From an uncultured Phocaeicola sp. (GTDB taxonomy: Bacteria; Bacteroidota; Bacteroidia; Bacteroidales; Bacteroidaceae): a stretch of 64,000 nt of DNA. Shown piece after piece: positions 54,528-62,996 of this stretch (within the stretch, counting starts at the first letter, position 1; each line of letters starts with the position of its first letter). A model generated the notes under the pieces. It was given only the letters and a program-made list of their open reading frames with translations. It made no database searches and was not told the origin of the DNA. Where the stretch lies: NCBI GenBank assembly GCA_944320605.1, contig CALUIE010000002.1, positions 1 to 64,000 of the forward strand, given 5' to 3'. Both the position numbers and the translations under genes were made by a program.

Positions 54528-55843
54528 AACAACATTACCGCACGCTTTTAGCATTGGGTATCCCGATTGTAATAGGACAGATAGGAGTTATAATACTTGG
54601 ATTTGCCGACACACTAATGATTGGACATCACAGCACAACAGAACTGGCTGCGGCAAGTTTTGTAAATAACATGTTCAACTTAGCAATAATTTTCAGTACA
54701 GGCTTCTCATACGGACTCACCCCTATTGTAGGGAGTCTGTTTGGACGCGGCATGAGAAGCGATGTAGGGCGTGCCCTCAAGAACAGCCTTGCAGCCAACA
54801 CACTGCTTGCCATATTAGTATGCGGTGTAATGACAGGTGTCTATGTTGCCATTCCAAACATGGGCCAGCCGGAAGAGCTCATCCCATACATACGTCCTTA
54901 TTTTCTGATTCTATTAACCTCTATACCATTCGTATTGTGGTTCAACGGTTTCAAACAATTTGCAGACGGAATAACAGACACAAAAGTATCTATGTGGATT
55001 CTCCTTGGAGGAAACGTTCTTAACATCATAGGCAATTACATTCTGATATATGGAAAATTAGGATTACCTGAGATGGGGCTTTCCGGAGCGGGTATCTCAA
55101 CCCTCTGTTCAAGAATTCTGATGGTTATAATCTTTGTAGCTCTATTTTTTATGACTGACAGATACAAAGAATTCAAAGAAGGGTTCAGACACGGGAAAGT
55201 GAACAAGGCAGAGTTTACCCACTTGAACAAATTAGGCTGGCCTATAGCAGGACAGATGGGAATGGAGACAGCTTCATTCAGCCTGAGTGCCATCATGATA
55301 GGCTGGTTGGGAAGCATGGAACTCGCATCGTACCAGATAATGATGGCTGTGTCACAGGTATGCTTTATGATGTATTACGGCATGGGAGCCGCGGTATCTG
55401 TAAGGATTAGCAATTTCCATGGTCAGGGAGACATGGAAAACGTACGCCGCACGGCAAACCACGGATTTCACATAATCCTGGTAATGCTGCTTATGACCGG
55501 CATTCCTATTTTCCTTCTGAGGAATCATATAGGAGGATGGTTTACTGACAGCGAAGAGGTGAGCCAAATGGTGGCAAGTGTAATTTACCCCTTCCTGTTA
55601 TATCAGTTCGGTGATGCTTTGCAGATAAACTTCGCAAACTCGTTACGAGGAATTGCTGATGTCAAGCCAATGCTACTTTACGCGTTCATCGCCTATTTCG
55701 TTATTTCACTTCCTGCCGGATATATATTCGGTTTTGTACTTGACGGAGGGCTTACAGGGGTATGGATGGCATTCCCTTTCGGTCTGACCAGTGCAGGGGT
55801 TATGTATTGGCTTCGTTTCAGAAAAAAGACTCAACTTAATTAA
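54524..55843 (+). CDS. MATE-family multidrug/metabolite efflux transporter
   Basis: This 439-residue inner-membrane protein has twelve predicted membrane segments in two MATE halves. It starts LALGIPIVIGQIGVIILGFADTLMIGHHS and shows GMRSDVGRALKNSL, GNVLNIIGNYILIYGKLGLPEMGLSGAGIST and the second-half GWPIAGQMGMETASFSLSAIMIGWLG. The GMGAAVSVRISNFHGQGD motif is characteristic. It would export cationic compounds or metabolites using a sodium or proton gradient. It is translationally coupled to the upstream M16 gene. The 91 bp downstream before the kinase gene are AT-rich with no gene. Confidence 0.93.
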   Translation: MKQHYRTLLALGIPIVIGQIGVIILGFADTLMIGHHSTTELAAASFVNNMFNLAIIFSTGFSYGLTPIVGSLFGRGMRSDVGRALKNSLAANTLLAILVCGVMTGVYVAIPNMGQPEELIPYIRPYFLILLTSIPFVLWFNGFKQFADGITDTKVSMWILLGGNVLNIIGNYILIYGKLGLPEMGLSGAGISTLCSRILMVIIFVALFFMTDRYKEFKEGFRHGKVNKAEFTHLNKLGWPIAGQMGMETASFSLSAIMIGWLGSMELASYQIMMAVSQVCFMMYYGMGAAVSVRISNFHGQGDMENVRRTANHGFHIILVMLLMTGIPIFLLRNHIGGWFTDSEEVSQMVASVIYPFLLYQFGDALQINFANSLRGIADVKPMLLYAFIAYFVISLPAGYIFGFVLDGGLTGVWMAFPFGLTSAGVMYWLRFRKKTQLN

Positions 55844-55934
55844 AAGTTTAAGGATATGGAGGAGGCGGTTTTTATTTGTTAGTTTTTAGTTGTTGGTATT
55901 CTTAATTATTTATTTTTAATTTTTAATTACAATA

Positions 55935-58448
55935 ATGTTTTCCACCAAGACAAAATTAGCATTCGGATATATCATCCTGATAGTTCTGCTTTTAGGAGCA
56001 ATAGGCTATGTCTATAAGCAGATGAATCTTCTTACCCAGCCAACAGGATTAGAGGAAAGCATTTATAACCGTCGCCGTACAACACACAATATCATAAGCA
56101 GGCTATATGAAACAGAGGTTATAGGACAAGCCCTTAGGACAGGCAGCTCAGACGAGATATGGCTCTACACCAAAGCCATGAAAAAAGTACATCTGTCACT
56201 TGACACTCTTAGAAGCCAATTTACAGACACAATACAGCAGGCCCGTATAGACACTGTAAACATGCTCCTGCGCGACAAGGAGCGTAATATGCTTGCCGTA
56301 CTGGAAGCAATGCGAACTACACCAACAGATATTATTTACCGGAAGCAGCTTGACAGTCTGTTGCACGAGCATGACTCCCTCATCACGAAAAGCCACGTAC
56401 GCCGCCGCGTTGTGACACACCATAATACATACACCATACGCCACGAGCCGAAAAGTTTTTTCCGCCGTCTTGCCGATGTCTTTTCTCCCGGTAAAGCAGA
56501 CTCTACTGAAGTCAGTAATGTTGTAGAAGAAGTTTTTACAGATACAATAGACCAAGTATTTAGCCCTATAGATACTTTATCTTCCATGCTATCCGGCATA
56601 CAGGACAAAGTGTTCCAGACCCGTCAAGACGAACTGCGTACCCTAAGCTACAGAATAAACCGCCTGAAAATAGCCGGAAGTCACCTCAGTCAGCGTGTGA
56701 ACCAGTTACTTGAAAGTATTGAACAAGACGAGCAGACCGCTTTGGCCGCACGCATGTATCACGAACAGTCCATACGCCGTGACGCCGCACTTGCCATGGC
56801 AGGCATATCCGTGGCAGCAATAATACTTGTACTTGTTTTCTTCACGATAATATGGCGAGACCTGACACGCAGCAACCATTACAGAAACGAACTGGAAAAG
56901 GCGCGCGACTATGCCGAAAATCTCCTTCGTGCCCGTGAAAAACTAATGCTCACCATCACACATGACATTAAAGCCCCGGCAGGATCAATCATAGGATATA
57001 CGGACCTGTTGGAACGTCTTATTACAGATAAACGCCAGATGTTCTATCTTGACAACATGAAGAACTCCGCACAGCACCTTTTAGCCCTCGTAACATCACT
57101 CCTTGATTACCACAGGCTTGAGGCGGGAAAGATGGATCTGAATCCTGTAGCATTCCGTCCGTACAGACTGATGGAAGACATATACAACAGTTTCCTTCCT
57201 TTAGCGGAGAAAAAAAATATCAAACTTTCATATATTCCTGAACTGTCACAAGGCCTGACATTAGAAGGCGATCCGTTCCGCATACGTCAAATAGTGGAAA
57301 ACCTGCTGTCGAACGCCCTGAAGTTTACTGCGAACGGCAGTATCACACTGAAAGTCTCATATTCCGGTGTACGTCTTAGTTTCAGCGTTGAAGATACCGG
57401 TTGCGGCATGAGCAAGGCCGAACAGGAAAAGATATTTACCGAGTTCACCCGTCTGCCAGGAGCACAGGGACAGGAAGGATTTGGGTTAGGACTTTCAATC
57501 ACCCGAAAATTAGTAGAGCTTCAGAACGGTCAAATCACAGTGGAAAGCACACCAGGCAAAGGAAGCCTGTTCAATGTAATAATACCTCTGCCGTCATTCG
57601 TACACGAAAAGGCCGTTGAAGAAAAAGACATTGAAAACAATACAGTATCAGGAATACGCATTCTTATAATAGACGATGACAGCATCCAGCTAAACCTGAC
57701 ACGCGACATGCTCCTCAGTCTGACAGCAGGCAATAAAGATACAATACAAGACATCGTTTGCTGCCAACATCCTGAGGAAGTTTTTGCACGTTTAAAGGAA
57801 GAGAATTTCGATATTCTCCTTACAGACATTCAAATGCCGGCAATGGATGGTTTCCACTTGTTAGAAGCCGTCCGCGCCCTACCATACGGACAGGCAAAAA
57901 GCATACCTGCAGTAGCCATTACCGCACGTGCTATTCCCGATGATGAAGGTTTCCGTGCCAAAGGTTTCGCCGCTGTGTTGCGCAAGCCTTTCAGTAGGAA
58001 GGATATGCTCTGTGCCATAAATCTCGCTACAGGAAAAAAATACGAAGTGTCAGTATCCGACAATAATACAGACACTGAAGCCGTTCCCGTTCAAAGTTCT
58101 GCACCGGAAGAGACGACAACAGCTGGTTTCAACTTCGCTCCTCTCACAGAATTTTCTATGGACGATGAGGAAGCGGCACGCTGCATACTTAAAACATTTG
58201 CCGACGAAACACGCAAAAATATCCAAAAGATGGAAGATGCTATCAGTTGCGGAGATACTATGGAGATATGCTCCATAGCCCATAAGATGCTTCCTACATT
58301 TATAATGATAGAAGCCAATGACGCCATCCCTGCCCTACGCTGGTTAGATACACACAAGGGGAAAGACACAGACCCTTCCAAAGCAGAATCACAAGCACGT
58401 ATCGTGATACACATAGCCGGCAAAGCCGTAAAAGCATTGAGTAACTGA
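55935..58448 (+). CDS. Hybrid sensor histidine kinase with receiver and C-terminal HPt domain
   Basis: This 837-residue protein has membrane segments at about 8–26 and 284–306 flanking a helical periplasmic sensor of about 255 residues. The kinase core has H343 in TITHDIKAPAGS, NLLSNALKFTANG, EDTGCGMSK and GLGLSITRKL. The receiver has D631 in ILLTDIQMPAMDG. The C-terminal HPt domain has H783 in SIAHKMLP. This is a full phosphorelay (HK–REC–HPt) without a DNA-binding output, so a separate response regulator must receive the signal; none is encoded in the window. Such proteins are common in Bacteroidales. The stimulus is unknown. It converges on the EnvC-like gene with an 11-bp gap and no visible terminator. 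Confidence 0.93.
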   Translation: MFSTKTKLAFGYIILIVLLLGAIGYVYKQMNLLTQPTGLEESIYNRRRTTHNIISRLYETEVIGQALRTGSSDEIWLYTKAMKKVHLSLDTLRSQFTDTIQQARIDTVNMLLRDKERNMLAVLEAMRTTPTDIIYRKQLDSLLHEHDSLITKSHVRRRVVTHHNTYTIRHEPKSFFRRLADVFSPGKADSTEVSNVVEEVFTDTIDQVFSPIDTLSSMLSGIQDKVFQTRQDELRTLSYRINRLKIAGSHLSQRVNQLLESIEQDEQTALAARMYHEQSIRRDAALAMAGISVAAIILVLVFFTIIWRDLTRSNHYRNELEKARDYAENLLRAREKLMLTITHDIKAPAGSIIGYTDLLERLITDKRQMFYLDNMKNSAQHLLALVTSLLDYHRLEAGKMDLNPVAFRPYRLMEDIYNSFLPLAEKKNIKLSYIPELSQGLTLEGDPFRIRQIVENLLSNALKFTANGSITLKVSYSGVRLSFSVEDTGCGMSKAEQEKIFTEFTRLPGAQGQEGFGLGLSITRKLVELQNGQITVESTPGKGSLFNVIIPLPSFVHEKAVEEKDIENNTVSGIRILIIDDDSIQLNLTRDMLLSLTAGNKDTIQDIVCCQHPEEVFARLKEENFDILLTDIQMPAMDGFHLLEAVRALPYGQAKSIPAVAITARAIPDDEGFRAKGFAAVLRKPFSRKDMLCAINLATGKKYEVSVSDNNTDTEAVPVQSSAPEETTTAGFNFAPLTEFSMDDEEAARCILKTFADETRKNIQKMEDAISCGDTMEICSIAHKMLPTFIMIEANDAIPALRWLDTHKGKDTDPSKAESQARIVIHIAGKAVKALSN

Positions 58449-58459
58449 GAGCTCATCTC

Positions 58460-59743
58460 CTAAAGCCCTATCCACTGTTCAGGATTCAGCTTTACTGTCT
58501 CTTTACGGAGCTGGAAGTGCAATACCGTATTCCCGTCTGTATCCGTATTTATCTGTCCTATGACGTCGCGTGTCTTCAACTGACTTCCTTTTTTCACAAT
58601 CACAGACTCCAAATTACAATAAACAGAGATATAACTTCCATGTCTGACAAGTACATTCGCTAATCCGTTGTATTGGAACACAGCAGTCACTTCACCGTCA
58701 AAAATAGTCCGTGCCATCGCTCCCTGTTTAGTTTTTATGTCAATACCTTTATTGTCAAGACGGACATTTCTCAAGCCTTCTACCTGATACTGCCCATAGC
58801 GTCCCACTACAACGTACGGTCCAGTAACAGGCACAGGAAGTTTACCCTTGTTTCTCTCAAAAGTACCTGACAGCTTACGATCGGAATCGTCGATACGATA
58901 CACATCCATTTTCTCTGTGGTAGCCTTACCTGTACTTTCAGTGGGATTTTTCTTTGCTGCATTTTCCCTACGACGACGTTCCTCTTCCGCTTTCTTGCGT
59001 GCGGTTTCAACCTCAATGGCTATCAGTCTGTCTATCTCCGAATTTAACCTGTTTGCAGCCTTACGCTGCTGTTCAAGTTCTTTCTTTATCTGGATTTGCT
59101 TGTTTTGTATAGACTTCAGGATTTTCTTCCTTTCAGCCTCCTGCGCCTCTAATTTTTTCTTTTCCTCTTCCTGATGCCTCAGCAGCTCCACTTTCGCACT
59201 ATATGTTTCTTCTGTCGTTTTCTTCTTTTCCTTTATCTCCGCCTGTTTGGTCTTAATCTCCTCCCCTTTCAAACGCTGGAAATCCGCATACTGTCGTACA
59301 TAGCGTAAACGTCTGTACATTTGTCCAAGATTATCGGCAGCGAAAATAAACATAAGTTTTTCTTGAATGGAACTATTGCGATGAAGATATTTCAATGACT
59401 CCTCATAGCGTTTCTGTTTCTGCAAAAGTTCCTCGTCAAGAATCTTCAGTTCAGCCTCCAGACGATCTATCTCCTGCTGAATACTTTTTATGTCTTTCTG
59501 TACGGCAGAAAGGTACTTTCTTCTTTCGGAAATCTGTCCCGATATCAACGAAAGATTGTCAAGCTGACTCTTTACATCTTTTCCTGTTGATTGTAGAAGT
59601 GTTTCAGACTCACTGATACGTTTATGCAGTTCATTACGTTCTTTTTCCAATTGCCTGATTTTAGGTGTGGACTGCGAATATACTGCCTGAAAAGACAATA
59701 TAAACAGAAACGATACTATGTAGGTAAAGAATTTTTGGAGCAT
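58460..59743 (-). CDS. EnvC/NlpD-like murein hydrolase activator with degenerate LytM domain
   Basis: This 427-residue periplasmic protein has a signal peptide (about 1–23), two long coiled coils (about 24–125 and 160–265, rich in Glu, Lys, Gln) and a C-terminal LytM/M23 fold (about 305–427). The M23 zinc/catalytic set is incomplete: N331 replaces the first His of HxGxD, D335 is kept, V407 replaces the first His of the HLH motif, and H409 is kept. EnvC-type proteins with such degenerate sites do not cut peptidoglycan themselves but switch on amidases at division. It is the last gene of the block dut–TPR–DUF4292–EnvC. Confidence 0.9.
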   Translation of the reverse strand: MLQKFFTYIVSFLFILSFQAVYSQSTPKIRQLEKERNELHKRISESETLLQSTGKDVKSQLDNLSLISGQISERRKYLSAVQKDIKSIQQEIDRLEAELKILDEELLQKQKRYEESLKYLHRNSSIQEKLMFIFAADNLGQMYRRLRYVRQYADFQRLKGEEIKTKQAEIKEKKKTTEETYSAKVELLRHQEEEKKKLEAQEAERKKILKSIQNKQIQIKKELEQQRKAANRLNSEIDRLIAIEVETARKKAEEERRRRENAAKKNPTESTGKATTEKMDVYRIDDSDRKLSGTFERNKGKLPVPVTGPYVVVGRYGQYQVEGLRNVRLDNKGIDIKTKQGAMARTIFDGEVTAVFQYNGLANVLVRHGSYISVYCNLESVIVKKGSQLKTRDVIGQINTDTDGNTVLHFQLRKETVKLNPEQWIGL

Positions 59744-59793
59744 GTTTTTTGGAGAAGTTTAAGAAGTTAGAGAAATTATTTGGGTTAAGACAG

Positions 59794-60624
59794 TTATTTC
59801 CGTAACTGTACCAACATTTTCAGCAACTCCGTAAATGATATTTTCTTATACTTGGAAGAAAGTTCTGTATTTGTTTCCCAGTTCGAGTCCGTACCTATAC
59901 GTGAGAGTTTCATGTCAAGCGAATACTTTTTATCCGTTCCGGCAGTATATATATTTATTCGCTGGGGAAATACATCGCTGTTTAACATTGTAAAGTCTGT
60001 ATATATGCAATGAAGCGAGTATGGCATACCCTTAAGTGACATGACGGTTTCCTCCAAGCGACCATCTGTAGCTGACGTAAAAAAGTTATAGTCAATCCTT
60101 TTTGACGACTTAACCTGAAGTCTCGCCCTGCCATCCGCAGGAGTCAAAGTAAATTTCTCCGCATCGGATAATGACAATACTCTTTTTCCGGGCAAAAATA
60201 TTTCATTCATAATAAGCGACTGTATTATATTGAAATCAACATCAGTATTCAAAAGACCGCTTATCTCGGAGAACCCGGCTTCCACATAACGTTTGTTCAT
60301 CCTGTCCACCACAAGAACACGGTTTGGAGTTATGTCGATACGCGCCACTTCAATACCAAGAAACGGAGCCACGCTTATACGTATAATCTCCCCTCTCCGT
60401 ATTCTAAGGGTAGCATTGACACTCACTGGCGATGGCGTTCCGGTATTCAGCTCAATACGCGCACGCGCTGTCAGATTTTCACGTGCCGGAGTCCATTCTA
60501 TAACTTTCTCCATATATTCCACACCAGTAAGTCCTCCTATCATGGTATTACGGAGAGATTTTCTCGAAGTAGAACATGATGTCACCAACATCAGAGATAA
60601 AAATATGTATATAAAATGTTTCAT
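59794..60624 (-). CDS. DUF4292-type outer-membrane lipoprotein (LolB-like fold possible)
   Basis: This 276-residue lipoprotein is taken to start at the ATG at 60624 (MKHFIYIFLSLMLVTSC, lipobox C17); a reading to 60645 would add seven unlikely residues. The body is β-rich (LTARARIELNTGTPSPVSVNATLR, IRISVAPFLGIEVARIDIT, RVLVVDRMNKRYVEAGFSE), typical of DUF4292 proteins of Bacteroidota. Their layout is like a half-open β-barrel and they may carry lipids or lipoproteins, but no function is proven. It lies between the TPR lipoprotein gene (10-bp gap) and the EnvC-like gene (50-bp gap), a cluster common in this phylum. Confidence 0.82.
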   Translation of the reverse strand: MKHFIYIFLSLMLVTSCSTSRKSLRNTMIGGLTGVEYMEKVIEWTPARENLTARARIELNTGTPSPVSVNATLRIRRGEIIRISVAPFLGIEVARIDITPNRVLVVDRMNKRYVEAGFSEISGLLNTDVDFNIIQSLIMNEIFLPGKRVLSLSDAEKFTLTPADGRARLQVKSSKRIDYNFFTSATDGRLEETVMSLKGMPYSLHCIYTDFTMLNSDVFPQRINIYTAGTDKKYSLDMKLSRIGTDSNWETNTELSSKYKKISFTELLKMLVQLRK

Positions 60625-60634
60625 AATGCAAAAC

Positions 60635-62419
60635 CTACTCCACATACTTCCTCAATTTTATCTTCCGTTTCAGTCTTTTCAATTCTTCTTCCTTACGAGG
60701 AGTACTACCATCCTCCGGAGTATCACCCATGGCATCCGCCTTTTTCCAGTATTCCAAGGCTTTATCCGCATTGCCTAATTTAAACCAAATGTCACCGCAA
60801 TGTTCTACTATCACCTGGCTTGTGTCACCGCCATTCGCCATTGCCTGTTCTATATAGATTTTGGCTTCTGTATATCTTCCCTTCTCAAACAAAATCCATG
60901 CGTACGTGTCAAGATATGTAGGGTTTTCCGGTTCTGCCTTGACAGTCAGGAAACTCATTTCTTCAGCCTTGTCAAGGTTAGTGCGTTCCACCGACAAATA
61001 ATAAGCGTAATTGTTAAGCGTATTGATATTTTTCGGATTGTAAACAAGCGACGAATCGTATGCGGCATACGCCTCGGCTTTCATCTCTCTTGTATGGTAT
61101 AAATCACCAAGTATGGAATAAAAATCAGACGCTATGTTTTTGTCACTTTTCTCATTTATCTGCTGAACACCCTTGTTGAAAATTTCCAAAGCCTTGTCCG
61201 TATCATCTTTTTGGTAATGAGCCAATCCCAAATAATAATAGAACTCCATCGCGTCCGGGTTATAGATTATGGCAGGTGTGGCAACCCTTATCACCTCGTC
61301 AAGATTATTATCATTTATGGCATAGCTCAAAAGTTGCAGTCTGGCAGGTTTATTCTCAGGATCAAGTTCCAAGACCTTGTTCAATACAGGAACAGATTCT
61401 TTATCCATCTTCTTGCTGATAAGATACTGTGCATACAACATCGGCACATCGGCATTAGGTTGTGGTCGTGACATTATAGTGTCAAACAAACGGATAATGT
61501 GTGTACTGTCCTTATCTGTCTGCTCCGATTTAAGTATCAACTGACGCATAAAGTCAAGTTTCAGTTTGGTATCAACATTCTCATTTACCAAAATGGAGTC
61601 AAGCTGCATAGCGTACAAACTGTCCTGACCGGTTTTCTGGTAATAAGAAGCCAGCGATACCATAGCCGGTGCATAATCAGGCTCTTCACGAAGAATTTCC
61701 TGATATACCTTCAATGCTTCATCATTACGTCCGTTACTTAGATATACATCACCAAGTACAGTACGGTAACGCATATCATACGGATACTCTTCTACCAACG
61801 CCTGTATTTCTCCGTATGCCTTTTCCATATTGTCCAACTGCAGATAGGCACGGAATTTCTCCATACTCAGTTGCTCCGATTTCCCGTCAAGTTCTTCTAT
61901 ACGGTCAAGTGTGGTTATCAGTCTGTCATAACTTTTTGTTCTGCCATACAGGTCAGCCAAAGACAACAGAGGCTCAAGGCGCGACGGAAAGATCTGTGCC
62001 ATGTCCTCATATACAGATATAGCTTTAAGCCAGTTTTGCTTTGACTGGTAATATGAAGCCAATGTCTGCTTATACCAGAAATTGGTATCATCCGCACGTG
62101 ATGCCTGCATTAATGCCTCCTCACCTTTAGATTCCTGACCTAAGAACATATAAAATTGTGATATTTCATACAATGCCGCTGCCGACTGCGGATAGATATC
62201 CAGGCAATGAGTATATAACTGGAAAGCTGCATCATATTCCCCTTTTTGCTTCATACGTACAGCTTCAAGGAAATAGTAATCGAACTTACGTCGCTGCTCG
62301 TATGTCAAAGGATCTTTCATCTCGGAAGATACTTTATCCATACGCCGCTTTCCCGAGTTCAAAGTTCCACACGACGAAAGCAACGGCAATATAATAATTA
62401 ATAAATAAATGTATTTCAT
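60635..62419 (-). CDS. TPR-repeat lipoprotein
   Basis: This 594-residue lipoprotein is taken to start at the ATG at 62419 (MKYIYLLIIILPLLSSC, lipobox C17). The rest is almost wholly tetratricopeptide repeats, about ten or more. Examples are AFQLYTHCLDIYPQSAAALYEISQFY, ALKVYQEILREEPDYAPAMVSLASYY and AYAAYDSSLVYNPKNINTLNNYAYYL; the C-terminal tail is basic. TPR arrays mediate protein–protein contacts, here in the periplasm or on a membrane surface. Partners may be the neighbouring DUF4292 and EnvC-like products, given the tight, conserved clustering. No enzymatic domain was seen. Confidence 0.9.
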   Translation of the reverse strand: MKYIYLLIIILPLLSSCGTLNSGKRRMDKVSSEMKDPLTYEQRRKFDYYFLEAVRMKQKGEYDAAFQLYTHCLDIYPQSAAALYEISQFYMFLGQESKGEEALMQASRADDTNFWYKQTLASYYQSKQNWLKAISVYEDMAQIFPSRLEPLLSLADLYGRTKSYDRLITTLDRIEELDGKSEQLSMEKFRAYLQLDNMEKAYGEIQALVEEYPYDMRYRTVLGDVYLSNGRNDEALKVYQEILREEPDYAPAMVSLASYYQKTGQDSLYAMQLDSILVNENVDTKLKLDFMRQLILKSEQTDKDSTHIIRLFDTIMSRPQPNADVPMLYAQYLISKKMDKESVPVLNKVLELDPENKPARLQLLSYAINDNNLDEVIRVATPAIIYNPDAMEFYYYLGLAHYQKDDTDKALEIFNKGVQQINEKSDKNIASDFYSILGDLYHTREMKAEAYAAYDSSLVYNPKNINTLNNYAYYLSVERTNLDKAEEMSFLTVKAEPENPTYLDTYAWILFEKGRYTEAKIYIEQAMANGGDTSQVIVEHCGDIWFKLGNADKALEYWKKADAMGDTPEDGSTPRKEEELKRLKRKIKLRKYVE

Positions 62420-62512
62420 TGTGAGTTTAACTTCATTGACCATTGGTTGTAAGTCTGTAAGTTTAATAATTTGCAAGTCCTTAGTCAGATTTGCCTACTT
62501 TCCGGTTGATAA

Positions 62513-62947
62513 TCATTTCTTTCCACTGTGTCCGAATCCTCCTGCCCCACGCTCGGTATCATCAAGAGTATCGGTTTCTTCCCATTCCGCCTGTTCATGT
62601 CTGGCAATGACCATTTGCGCCACACGTTCTCCGTCTTCTATAATAAAAGGTTCATTTGACAGGTTTATCAGGATTATACATATTTCGCCTCTATAATCCG
62701 CGTCTATCGTTCCGGGACTGTTCAATACTGTTATACCTTTCTTTATTGCTAAACCGCTACGTGGACGTACCTGTGCCTCGTATCCTGCCGGCAATGCCAT
62801 GTACAACCCTGTGGGGACAAGACAACGCTGAAGAGGATGAAGTGTTATCGGACTATCTATATTAGCCCTGAGATCAAGACCTGCAGAAAGAGGTGTCGCA
62901 TACTGCGGTAACGGATGTTTTGATTTATTAATTATTCTGATTTTCAT
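62513..62947 (-). CDS. dut: Deoxyuridine 5′-triphosphate nucleotidohydrolase (dUTPase)
   Basis: This 144-residue cytoplasmic enzyme hydrolyses dUTP to dUMP and pyrophosphate, limiting uracil in DNA and feeding dTMP synthesis. The five trimeric-dUTPase motifs are present: [38 protein letters not shown] and the flexible C-terminal [10 protein letters not shown] that closes over the substrate. Length and order are standard. It leads the minus-strand block that continues into the TPR lipoprotein gene (93-bp gap). Confidence 0.97.
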   Translation of the reverse strand: MKIRIINKSKHPLPQYATPLSAGLDLRANIDSPITLHPLQRCLVPTGLYMALPAGYEAQVRPRSGLAIKKGITVLNSPGTIDADYRGEICIILINLSNEPFIIEDGERVAQMVIARHEQAEWEETDTLDDTERGAGGFGHSGKK

Positions 62948-62996
62948 ACGGATAAAAATTTTTACGTTGCAAAGTAAATGGATTTATTTCTCAAAA

